A stretch of 9,513 nt of DNA, from positions 1 through 9,513 of the forward strand of contig DAOVBS010000012.1 in NCBI GenBank assembly GCA_030670425.1, in the 5' to 3' direction. Shown here in pieces: positions 1-5,973 of this stretch. Positions within the stretch are counted from its first letter, which is position 1; each line of letters opens with the position of its first letter. The translations under genes were made by a program, and so were the position numbers. The DNA is from Chloroflexota bacterium (lineage in GTDB: Bacteria > Chloroflexota > Dehalococcoidia > GIF9 > AB-539-J10). The notes under the pieces are model-generated. The model worked only from the letters and a program-made list of their open reading frames with translations. It was not told the origin of the DNA and did no database searches.

Positions 1-1
1 T

Positions 2-85
2 CTCGGGGCGCAGCTAGTGGTGACCGCCATACTCTTGGCCTTCCCCCGAATTGCCACTTTCTTGCCCAGCTTGGCCGTGTATTGA
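2..85 (+). CDS. C-terminal end of a membrane protein, probably TRAP transporter large permease (DctM-like); 5' truncated by window
   Basis: An open frame enters from the left edge and stops at TGA 83-85, giving 27 residues that are almost all hydrophobic and contain LAFPRIATFLPSL. A final transmembrane helix followed by a short tail with the pattern (hydrophobic)-FP-x-(I/L)-xx-(F/W)-LP-x-L is how TRAP transporter large permeases of the DctM family usually end; this comparison is from memory. Such permeases form the ion-coupled channel for carboxylates in the inner membrane. The stop lies 40 bases before the preferred start of the acyl-CoA synthetase on the same strand, so the two are probably co-transcribed. 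The fragment is too short to exclude another polytopic membrane protein. Confidence 0.5.
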   Translation, partial: LGAQLVVTAILLAFPRIATFLPSLAVY

Positions 86-125
86 GCGGAGTTAAGAGGA
101 ATATGTGAAGGAGATGCGCTCGCAA

Positions 126-1682
126 ATGACCACCATATCAGATATGTTGACCAGAAACGCCGAGACATTTCCGCGTGACACGGCCCTTATTGAGCTGAAA
201 CCGAGTGAAAAGCTGAGAAAAGAAATCACCTGGAGGGAGTTCGATGAGAGGGCAAACCGGGTAGCCAACGCCCTCACAGGTATGGGTATCCGCAAAGGTG
301 ACAAGGTCATACACTGGATGATGAATTCCATCAACTGGCTTGAGGTCTACTTTGGCATTATCAGAACAGGGGCTTGGGCGGTCCCCTTGAATTTCAGGTT
401 CACCAGCGAGGACCTCAAGTATTGTGCTGACATAGCTGAGGCTAAGGCAATGATTCTGGGAGAAGAGTTCATTGAAAGAGTTGATGCCGTTCGGTCTGAA
501 CTCCATACCATAGATGATTACATTCTTGTCAGTCAGAACTCGCAGAAGGAGATGTGGGGTTTCGAGGATGTGGTGACGGGATCTTCAGCCGAATCCACAG
601 ATGTAGAGTTGAATGAAGAGGACGGCTGTGGTCTGTATTTCACGTCGGGCACGACCGGCGTCCCCAAGCCAATACTTCTGACTCACAGGAACATGGTATG
701 CGCTGCGGTCACTGAGAATGCCCATCATCATCAAAGGCATGAGGACAACTTCGTTCTCATTCCACCGTTGTACCACGCCGGAGCCAAGATGCACTGGTTT
801 GGCAACCTCATTGTGGGTGGCCGGGCCACAATCCTTCGGGAAATCAATCCGCGAGACATATTCGAAGCCGTTCATAAAGAAAGAGGAACGATAGTGTGGC
901 TGCTGGTGCCGTGGGCCCACGACATCCTGGTTGCGCTGGACGGGAGAAAGCTAAAGAGGGACAAGTATGACCTCAGTTGCTGGCATCTTATGCATATCGG
1001 AGCCCAGCCCGTGCCTCCTGCGCTGGTCAAGCATTGGAAGGAGTATTTCCCCGATATGCAATATGACACGAACTATGGACTGAGCGAAGCGGCGGGGCCG
1101 GGTTGTGTCCATCTGGGTGTTGAGAATGAAGCAAAAGTGGGATCCATTGGAAAAGCTGGCTTCAACTGGGAGACTCGTATTGTAGATGACAATGGCAAGG
1201 ATGTAGCCCAGGGACAGGTCGGTGAACTCATCGTGAAGGGCTGCGGTGTAATGAAGGGATACTACAATAACCCGGAGAAGACCGCGGAAGCGATACGAGA
1301 CGGCTGGCTCTACACTGGCGACATGGCCAGGATGGATAGCGAGGATTTCCTTTACCTAGTCGATAGGAAGAAGGATGTGGTTATCACCGGTGGTGAGAAC
1401 ATCTACCCGGTGGAAGTGGAGAATGTCCTGCACAGGCATCCCAAGATCTATGACGCGGCCGTCATTGGTGCTCCAGATGAGCGGTTGGGTGAAATACCTA
1501 TCGTCATAATTGATCCCAAACCTGACGAGAGCCTCACTGAGGCGGAGGTGCACAGGTTCTGTGAAGAGAACATGCCTCGATTCAAGAGGCCTAGGCGTGT
1601 CATATTTGACAAGGTGCCGCGAAATCCCACTGGCAAGATAGAGAAACCGAAACTGAGACGAAAGCACGTGGTTGATGGCTAG
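126..1682 (+). CDS. AMP-forming acyl-CoA synthetase (class I adenylate-forming ligase)
   Basis: Activates a carboxylic acid with ATP to an acyl-adenylate and then to acyl-CoA in the cytoplasm. All core motifs are intact (numbering from the ATG at 126): the phosphate loop YFTSGTTGVPK at 171-181, PLYHAG near 214-219, NYGLSE at 316-321, WLYTGD at 394-399, the hinge region DRKKD with R414 followed by GGENIYPVE, and the C-terminal PTGK with catalytic Lys504. At 518 aa it has the usual length of the family. The frame is open further up to a GTG at 105 (SD-like AGAGGA, spacer 4) and an ATG at 114. I prefer ATG 126 because relatives typically begin MTxxxDML; an AGGAG lies 12 bases upstream, so the start is not certain. 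The acid cannot be read from sequence; medium-chain, branched or aromatic acids are all possible. A TRAP permease-like gene just upstream suggests uptake and activation of the same acid. Confidence 0.93.
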   Translation: MTTISDMLTRNAETFPRDTALIELKPSEKLRKEITWREFDERANRVANALTGMGIRKGDKVIHWMMNSINWLEVYFGIIRTGAWAVPLNFRFTSEDLKYCADIAEAKAMILGEEFIERVDAVRSELHTIDDYILVSQNSQKEMWGFEDVVTGSSAESTDVELNEEDGCGLYFTSGTTGVPKPILLTHRNMVCAAVTENAHHHQRHEDNFVLIPPLYHAGAKMHWFGNLIVGGRATILREINPRDIFEAVHKERGTIVWLLVPWAHDILVALDGRKLKRDKYDLSCWHLMHIGAQPVPPALVKHWKEYFPDMQYDTNYGLSEAAGPGCVHLGVENEAKVGSIGKAGFNWETRIVDDNGKDVAQGQVGELIVKGCGVMKGYYNNPEKTAEAIRDGWLYTGDMARMDSEDFLYLVDRKKDVVITGGENIYPVEVENVLHRHPKIYDAAVIGAPDERLGEIPIVIIDPKPDESLTEAEVHRFCEENMPRFKRPRRVIFDKVPRNPTGKIEKPKLRRKHVVDG

Positions 1683-1689
1683 GGCGGGC

Positions 1690-1737
1690 GGTGGAGCGGA
1701 CACATCGCATGGCATCGGCTCCCCTTGTGTTTTTGTT
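1690..1737 (+). terminator. Possible weak Rho-independent terminator after the acyl-CoA synthetase
   Basis: GGAGC at 1693-1697 can pair with GCTCC at 1718-1722, and GG at 1690-1691 can add two pairs to CC at 1723-1724 across one bulged T. A T-rich run (TTGTGTTTTTG, 1725-1735) follows. The 20-nt loop is large and the stem short, so it is a weak candidate. Its position, 8 bases beyond the stop codon and upstream of the tRNA promoter, is what would be expected. Confidence 0.3.
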
Positions 1738-1807
1738 CAGAGACTGAGCGTACTGGTGGCCAGATGCATTTCCTGCTCCCTGGGGCTTTGGAGTCATATT
1801 GGGTGGT

Positions 1808-1836
1808 TTGTGAGTGCAAATCGTGTGTGTCATAAT
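1808..1836 (+). promoter_or_regulatory. Sigma-70-type promoter for tRNA-Ser
   Basis: TTGTGA (1808-1813, 4 of 6 matches to TTGACA) is separated by exactly 17 bases from CATAAT (1831-1836, 5 of 6 matches to TATAAT). A TGT just before the -10 gives an extended -10 element. Transcription would start near 1843, about 14 bases ahead of the tRNA 5' end, a normal short leader for a tRNA gene. Confidence 0.6.
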
Positions 1837-1856
1837 ACAACCGGGGTCTACGTACC

Positions 1857-1945
1857 GGAGGGATCGCATAGTGGTCTAGTGCGGGCGCCTGCTAAGCGCT
1901 TACCCTGAGAAATCGGGGTCGTGGGTTCAAATCCCACTCCCTCCG
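1857..1945 (+). tRNA. tRNA-Ser (anticodon GCU), no encoded CCA
   Basis: The 89-nt cloverleaf folds fully. The acceptor stem is GGAGGGA (1857-1863) with TCCCTCC (1938-1944) and discriminator G1945. The D arm has a GCA/TGC stem with the GG of the D loop. The anticodon stem GGCGC/GCGCT encloses loop CTGCTAA, giving anticodon GCT, which reads AGC/AGU serine codons. The long variable arm (ACCC...GGGT) marks it as class II, as expected for serine. The T arm is GTGGG-TTCAAAT-CCCAC. The next bases are CTT, so CCA is not encoded and must be added by nucleotidyltransferase. No second copy of its 3' end, as an integration site would leave, was seen in the window. Confidence 0.96.
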
Positions 1946-2064
1946 CTTGAGTTAGGTCTGGGACGTGAGGTGCTAGCCGTCGCAGCTATCAGAACCCCGG
2001 GGTAGTGTCCAGGTGGATGTCATGGTCGGGCCTGGGCCTGCCAGGGAGGTAGCTTGACAGTTCT
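1946..2064. other. Convergent intergenic gap without a clear terminator
   Basis: This 119-base stretch separates the plus-strand tRNA-Ser from the minus-strand phosphohexomutase, so transcripts converge here. It holds a CCCCGGGG palindrome near 1995-2003 and a 5-bp hairpin CCTGG/CCAGG at 2031-2045. Neither is followed by a T-run on either strand. No coding potential or further RNA gene was recognised. Confidence 0.6.
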
Positions 2065-3504
2065 CTACGTCGTTATAAGCCTCTTGCCTTCGTTCAGCAG
2101 CTCTCCTACTCTCTTGGTGCTTTCGGCCTCGGCATAGAGGCGGACGAGGGGCTCTGTGCCCGAGAAGCGGACGAGCAGCCAGGACTCGTCTGCGAGCAAG
2201 AAACGAAAGCCATCGGTGGTATCCAGCCTCGCTACCTTGGTCCCGGCCAGGATGTCCGGAGAACCGCGGCTTAGCTTGTCCAGAATTGCTTGGCGCTTGC
2301 CTTCGGAGACATGAGAGTCAACACGGTCGTAGTAGTGAGGGCCAACCCTGCTATAGAGGTCGCTCAAGAGTTGAGAAGGCGTCTTGTGGGTTTTGGCCAT
2401 GAAATCGAGGAAATAGAGTCCAGAGAGAATGCCATCTCTCTCCGGGATGTGGCCGCGGAAACCGTAGCCACCACTCTCCTCTCCGCCAATCAGGGCGTGC
2501 TCTTGCATCATCAACGGGGCGACATATTTGAAGCCCACGGGTGTCTCGTAGACGGGGACGCCGTATATCTTTCCCAGTTTGGATATCATCTCAGTGGACG
2601 TCAAGGTCTTCACTAGGGCTCCGCGCTCGCCGCGAACTTCCAGCAAGTAGAGGCACAACAGGGCAAACACTTGGTGCTGGTTGAGAAACCCTCCTTTCTC
2701 ATCTATGACGCCGATGCGGTCTGCATCGCCGTCGGTAGCCAGGCCGACGTTGGCTCTCTCCTGGACGACCAGTCTGGAGAGTTCCGAGAGGTTCTTGGCA
2801 ATCGGCTCTGGTTGTTGGATTCCGGGGAACGAAGGATTCCGCTCAGCGTTGATTTCGGTTACCTTCATGTTTCCACCTTCAAGAAGCTCTCTGAAGTATC
2901 CGGCACCGGCCCCATACATGGAATCGATGAGTACGCTCAGTCTTTGGCGGCGCAACTCCTCCAGGCTGACAAGGCGGTTTAGGTGGCTGAAATAGGTGGG
3001 GGATGGGTCCAGGTAGCACAGCAACCCTTTCTTCAGAGCTCTGTCCAGAGCCAGCCTTCTTACCTGTCTGTCCCGTGCTATGCGGGCAATGTTCTGTTCT
3101 ATCTGGGAGATGATTTCGCTTGCAGCACTGGCGCCGTCCGGGGATTTGTACTTGAAGCCGTTCCAGGAAGCTGGATTATGGCTGGCGGTGATCACGATGG
3201 CCCCAGCGGCCTTGGTGATCGGGACCATGTAGCTTATTACGGGTGTTGGGGATGGCTTTGAGCAGAGATGGACTTCGATGTCGTTGCCAGCGATGACCTC
3301 AGCAGCGGCAGTGGCAAAGTCCTCGGAGGCGAAGCGCGTATCGTAGCCGATTACCAGGCTCCGCTGACTCAGCCCGGACGTCTTGACATAATCCGCTACG
3401 CCCTGAGCACAGATGCGCACGTTGTCGAAAGTGAAATCATCAGCGATGATTCCCCTCCAGCCGTCTGTGCCGAACTTGATCGGGGCTATCCTAGATGCCG
3501 GCAT
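2065..3504 (-). CDS. Alpha-D-phosphohexomutase (phosphoglucomutase/phosphomannomutase family)
   Basis: Interconverts hexose 1- and 6-phosphates through a phosphoserine enzyme, feeding glycogen, nucleotide-sugar and cell-surface glycan synthesis. The 479-aa protein shows all four family signatures: N-terminal FGTDGWRG (11-18), the active-site loop TASHNP with phosphorylated Ser108, the metal loop DGDADR (258-263), the sugar-binding loop GEESGG (341-346) and the phosphate-binding loop RFSGTEP (446-452). FGTDGWRG rather than FGTDGIRG argues against GlmM and for the PGM/PMM subgroup; which sugar is preferred cannot be decided. The ATG at 3504 lies inside the end of metK (14-base overlap) and has only a weak ribosome site (GAG), so translation is probably coupled to metK. 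It is the last gene of the operon in this window. Confidence 0.92.
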   Translation of the reverse strand: MPASRIAPIKFGTDGWRGIIADDFTFDNVRICAQGVADYVKTSGLSQRSLVIGYDTRFASEDFATAAAEVIAGNDIEVHLCSKPSPTPVISYMVPITKAAGAIVITASHNPASWNGFKYKSPDGASAASEIISQIEQNIARIARDRQVRRLALDRALKKGLLCYLDPSPTYFSHLNRLVSLEELRRQRLSVLIDSMYGAGAGYFRELLEGGNMKVTEINAERNPSFPGIQQPEPIAKNLSELSRLVVQERANVGLATDGDADRIGVIDEKGGFLNQHQVFALLCLYLLEVRGERGALVKTLTSTEMISKLGKIYGVPVYETPVGFKYVAPLMMQEHALIGGEESGGYGFRGHIPERDGILSGLYFLDFMAKTHKTPSQLLSDLYSRVGPHYYDRVDSHVSEGKRQAILDKLSRGSPDILAGTKVARLDTTDGFRFLLADESWLLVRFSGTEPLVRLYAEAESTKRVGELLNEGKRLITT

Positions 3505-4702
3505 CAGCTCTCAGTAGCTCTGCTTTATCTGTCTTCTCCCAGGGGAGGTCGAGGTCGCGTCTGCCAAAGTGACCGTAGGCGGCTGTTTGGCGATAGATGG
3601 GACGGCGCAGGTCTAGGCTCCTGATAATAGCTTCGGGGCGGAAGTCGAAACGCTTCTCTATGATGTCCAGTATGGCTTCATCGGAGATTCTTCCTGTGCC
3701 AAGTGTCTCAATAGACAAAGACAAGGGGCGAGCCTTGCCGATGGTGTAGGCTATCTGGAGCTGGAGGTAGTCAGCAAGATCGGCGGCAACGACGTTCTTG
3801 GCGGCGTACCTTGCCATATACGCGCCGGAGCGGTCTACCTTGGTTGGATCTTTGCCGGAGAAGCAGCCTCCACCGTGTGGGCAAATGGTGCCATAAGTAT
3901 CAACTATAATCTTGCGCCCGGTGAATCCGGTATCACTTACGGGCCCACCGATGACAAACTGGCCGGCACTGTTGACGTAGACTTTGGTTTCGCTGTCCAG
4001 TAGATCGAGGGGAATGACGCGCTCAACCACGTGTTCTTTGAGGTCATGTTCAATGACTTTGCGGTCTACTCCAGGATCGTGCTGGGCACCGAGGACGAGG
4101 GAAACAACCCTCTTTGGCAAGCCATGACTATATTCAACGGTGACTTGAGACTTGCCATCAGGACGAAGGTAGGGGAGCGTCCCGCCTTTCCTCACTTCCG
4201 CCAAGCGTTGGCACAGCTTGTGTGCCAACGTGATAGGCAGGGGCATGAACTCGGGAGTCTCCCTGCACGCAAAGCCTACCATCATTCCCTGGTCGCCAGC
4301 GCCGGTTCTGTCTAGGGTTTCATCGGTCGCCTCTCCTGTCCTTATTTCTAAAGACTCACCAACACCGGCAGCGATGTCGCCTGATTGCTGTTTCAGCGAG
4401 ACAAGGACACCACAGGTTCGGCAGTCAAAACCGTATTCGGGCTTGGTGTAGCCGGCGTCCCTGATGACTTGACGCACGATATCGGGAATTTCCACATAGC
4501 AGTCGCAGGTGACTTCACCCAGAACTATCACCATGCCCATAGCAGCGGAGACCTCACAGGCAACGTGGGCGAAGGGGTCCTTTTCCAGCATGGCATCGAG
4601 GACAGCGTCGGATATCTGGTCACAAAGCTTGTCTGGATGACCTTCGGTGACCGACTCCGCAGTGGCCAGGTATGAATCCAACTGAGTGAAGCTGTTTGCC
4701 AC
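3491..4702 (-). CDS. metK: S-adenosylmethionine synthetase (methionine adenosyltransferase)
   Basis: Makes S-adenosylmethionine from methionine and ATP. At 403 aa it is slightly longer than E. coli MetK because of a few extra N-terminal residues. Visible landmarks are SVTEGHPDKLCDQISDA with His22 and Asp24 at the ATP/Mg site, the signature hexapeptide GAGDQG (134-139), LRPDGK near 179-184, IGGPVSDTGFTGRK with Arg263 and Lys264, and the phosphate loop HGGGCFSGKDPTKVDRS (276-292) with Lys284, Lys288 and Asp290. The C-terminal AYGHFGR and WEKTDKAELL are also typical. Local differences from the common pattern are ICPHGGGCF where most have (W/Y)ARHGGGAF, RSGAY for RSAAY, and AAMGMV for xxTGMV. The start is GTG, with a strong AAGGAGG five bases upstream. 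It begins 14 bases after the ahcY stop, so SAM synthesis and SAH removal are co-expressed. Confidence 0.97.
   Translation of the reverse strand: MANSFTQLDSYLATAESVTEGHPDKLCDQISDAVLDAMLEKDPFAHVACEVSAAMGMVIVLGEVTCDCYVEIPDIVRQVIRDAGYTKPEYGFDCRTCGVLVSLKQQSGDIAAGVGESLEIRTGEATDETLDRTGAGDQGMMVGFACRETPEFMPLPITLAHKLCQRLAEVRKGGTLPYLRPDGKSQVTVEYSHGLPKRVVSLVLGAQHDPGVDRKVIEHDLKEHVVERVIPLDLLDSETKVYVNSAGQFVIGGPVSDTGFTGRKIIVDTYGTICPHGGGCFSGKDPTKVDRSGAYMARYAAKNVVAADLADYLQLQIAYTIGKARPLSLSIETLGTGRISDEAILDIIEKRFDFRPEAIIRSLDLRRPIYRQTAAYGHFGRRDLDLPWEKTDKAELLRADAGI
4206..4230 (-). repeat. Perfect 10-bp inverted repeat (RNA hairpin) inside metK
   Basis: CGTTGGCACA at 4206-4215 is the exact reverse complement of TGTGCCAACG at 4221-4230, with a 5-base spacer. 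In metK mRNA this forms a 10-bp hairpin with loop CAAGC, over the codons of the conserved region TLAHKLCQR. See the separate finding for its possible meaning. Confidence 0.85.
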
Positions 4703-4707
4703 TTGCT

Positions 4708-4714
4708 CCTCCTT
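4708..4714 (-). promoter_or_regulatory. Ribosome binding site fixing the GTG start of metK
   Basis: On the minus strand AAGGAGG stands five bases (AGCAA) before GTG 4702-4700, a near-ideal Shine-Dalgarno. It lies in the 14-base gap behind the ahcY stop codon. No other start in the vicinity is as well supported, so metK starts with GTG. Confidence 0.85.
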
Positions 4715-4716
4715 TG

Positions 4717-5973
4717 TTACGTGCCCGATTCCCAGCTTTCCAGGTAGGCCTCTTGTCTCTCGGTTAGGGAGTCTATGGGGATATTCATGGAAGCCAGCTT
4801 CAGTCTGCCTACCTCTTCGTCAATCTCCTGGGGCACAGGATACACGTCCGGCTTGAGGGTTCCTTTCACCTTGATTAGATGCTCGACACACAGGGCTTGA
4901 TTGGCGAAGCTCATGTCCATAACGCTGGCAGGGTGGCCTTCGGCTGCGGCCAGGTTGATGAGCCTGCCTTCGCCCAAGAGGCAAATGCGTCGCCTATCGG
5001 CCAAGGTGTATTCATCTATAAAGGGCCGTATTCGCCTTTTCGCTTTGGCCATTTCTTCCAAAGCTGGAATGTTTATCTCCACATTGAAGTGACCGCTGTT
5101 GGCGATGATGGCTCCGTCTTTCATCTGTGCGAAGTGAGGCTTGTCGATGACGTCTGTGTCTCCGGTAGCGGTGATGAAGACCTCCCCTATCTTGCAGGCT
5201 TCGGTTAGGGGCATGACCTGGTAGCCGTCCATAGCTGCTTCTAGAGCGGCGATGGGGTTGACCTCAGTAACCACAACGTGGGCTCCTAGCCCCTGGGCCC
5301 GCATGGCTATCCCTTTGCCGCACCAGCCGTAGCCACAAACGACCACCTTTCTTCCTGCCCAGAGTACGTTGGTAGCTCTGGTGATGCCGTCTATGGTGCT
5401 TTGCCCCGTGCCGTAGCGATTGTCGAAGAGATGCTTGGTCTGAGCATCGTTTACCGCGACGATTGGATAAGCCAGCTTGCCTTTGCTGGCCATGTTCCTC
5501 AGCCTGATGACTCCGGTAGTCGTCTCCTCTGTGCCTCCAATTACATTGGCAGTACGTTCAGGATAGTCTTTGTGCAGGGTAGACACCAGGTCAGCACCAT
5601 CGTCCATGGTGATATGAGGTCTGTGCTCTATGGCAGCATTGACATGCCGGTAGTAGGTTTCGTTGTCTTCTCCTCTTACCGCGTTGACCGGGATGTGGTA
5701 GTCCACCAGTGCTGCGGCCACGTCGTCTTGGGTGCTCAAAGGATTGGAAGCACAGAGCACCAGTTCGGCACCACCTTCCCTCAGGGTCAAGGCGAGATTG
5801 GCTGTTTCTGTGGTGATGTGGAGGCAAGCGGAAATGCGGATTCCTCTAAGGGGCTTCTCCCGTGCGAACCTCTGCTTTATGAGCCCTACTACTGGCATTT
5901 GCCTGTCGGCCCATTCTATGCGGAGCTTGCCCTCATCGGCGAGGGAGGGATCCTTGATGTCGTAGCTGTTCAT
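4717..5973 (-). CDS. ahcY: Adenosylhomocysteinase (S-adenosyl-L-homocysteine hydrolase), short C-terminus type
   Basis: Splits S-adenosylhomocysteine, the inhibitory product of SAM-dependent methylation, into adenosine and homocysteine using bound NAD. Numbering from ATG 5973 (418 aa): substrate residues His52 in LHITTET, Asp124/Asp125 in MDDGAD, Glu149/Glu150 in GGTEETTTG, Lys180 and Asp184 in TKHLFDNRYGTGQS, His295 in NSGHF and His347 in EGHP. The Rossmann motif is GYGWCGKG at 214-221, with Glu237 in VTEVNP for the NAD ribose. The protein ends in LTERQEAYLESW and lacks the Lys/Tyr tail that many bacterial and eukaryotic enzymes insert into the neighbouring subunit, as in archaeal and Thermotoga forms. 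ATG 5973 overlaps the upstream stop as ATGA, indicating translational coupling; an in-frame TTG at 5979 has GGAG six bases upstream and is an alternative start. metK follows directly. Confidence 0.96.
   Translation of the reverse strand: MNSYDIKDPSLADEGKLRIEWADRQMPVVGLIKQRFAREKPLRGIRISACLHITTETANLALTLREGGAELVLCASNPLSTQDDVAAALVDYHIPVNAVRGEDNETYYRHVNAAIEHRPHITMDDGADLVSTLHKDYPERTANVIGGTEETTTGVIRLRNMASKGKLAYPIVAVNDAQTKHLFDNRYGTGQSTIDGITRATNVLWAGRKVVVCGYGWCGKGIAMRAQGLGAHVVVTEVNPIAALEAAMDGYQVMPLTEACKIGEVFITATGDTDVIDKPHFAQMKDGAIIANSGHFNVEINIPALEEMAKAKRRIRPFIDEYTLADRRRICLLGEGRLINLAAAEGHPASVMDMSFANQALCVEHLIKVKGTLKPDVYPVPQEIDEEVGRLKLASMNIPIDSLTERQEAYLESWESGT

Noticed and set aside
1672..1908. Small plus-strand open frame after the acyl-CoA synthetase
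   Set aside because: It runs through the tRNA promoter and into the tRNA-Ser gene, has no recognisable domain and no good ribosome site.
1857..1945. tRNA-Ser as an integration (att) site
   Set aside because: No repeat of the tRNA 3' end, integrase or phage-type genes were seen; both flanks look like ordinary chromosomal genes.
2031..2045. Hairpin CCTGG/CCAGG as terminator for the phosphohexomutase
   Set aside because: The stem is only 5 bp and no T-run follows on either strand, so it cannot be called an intrinsic terminator.
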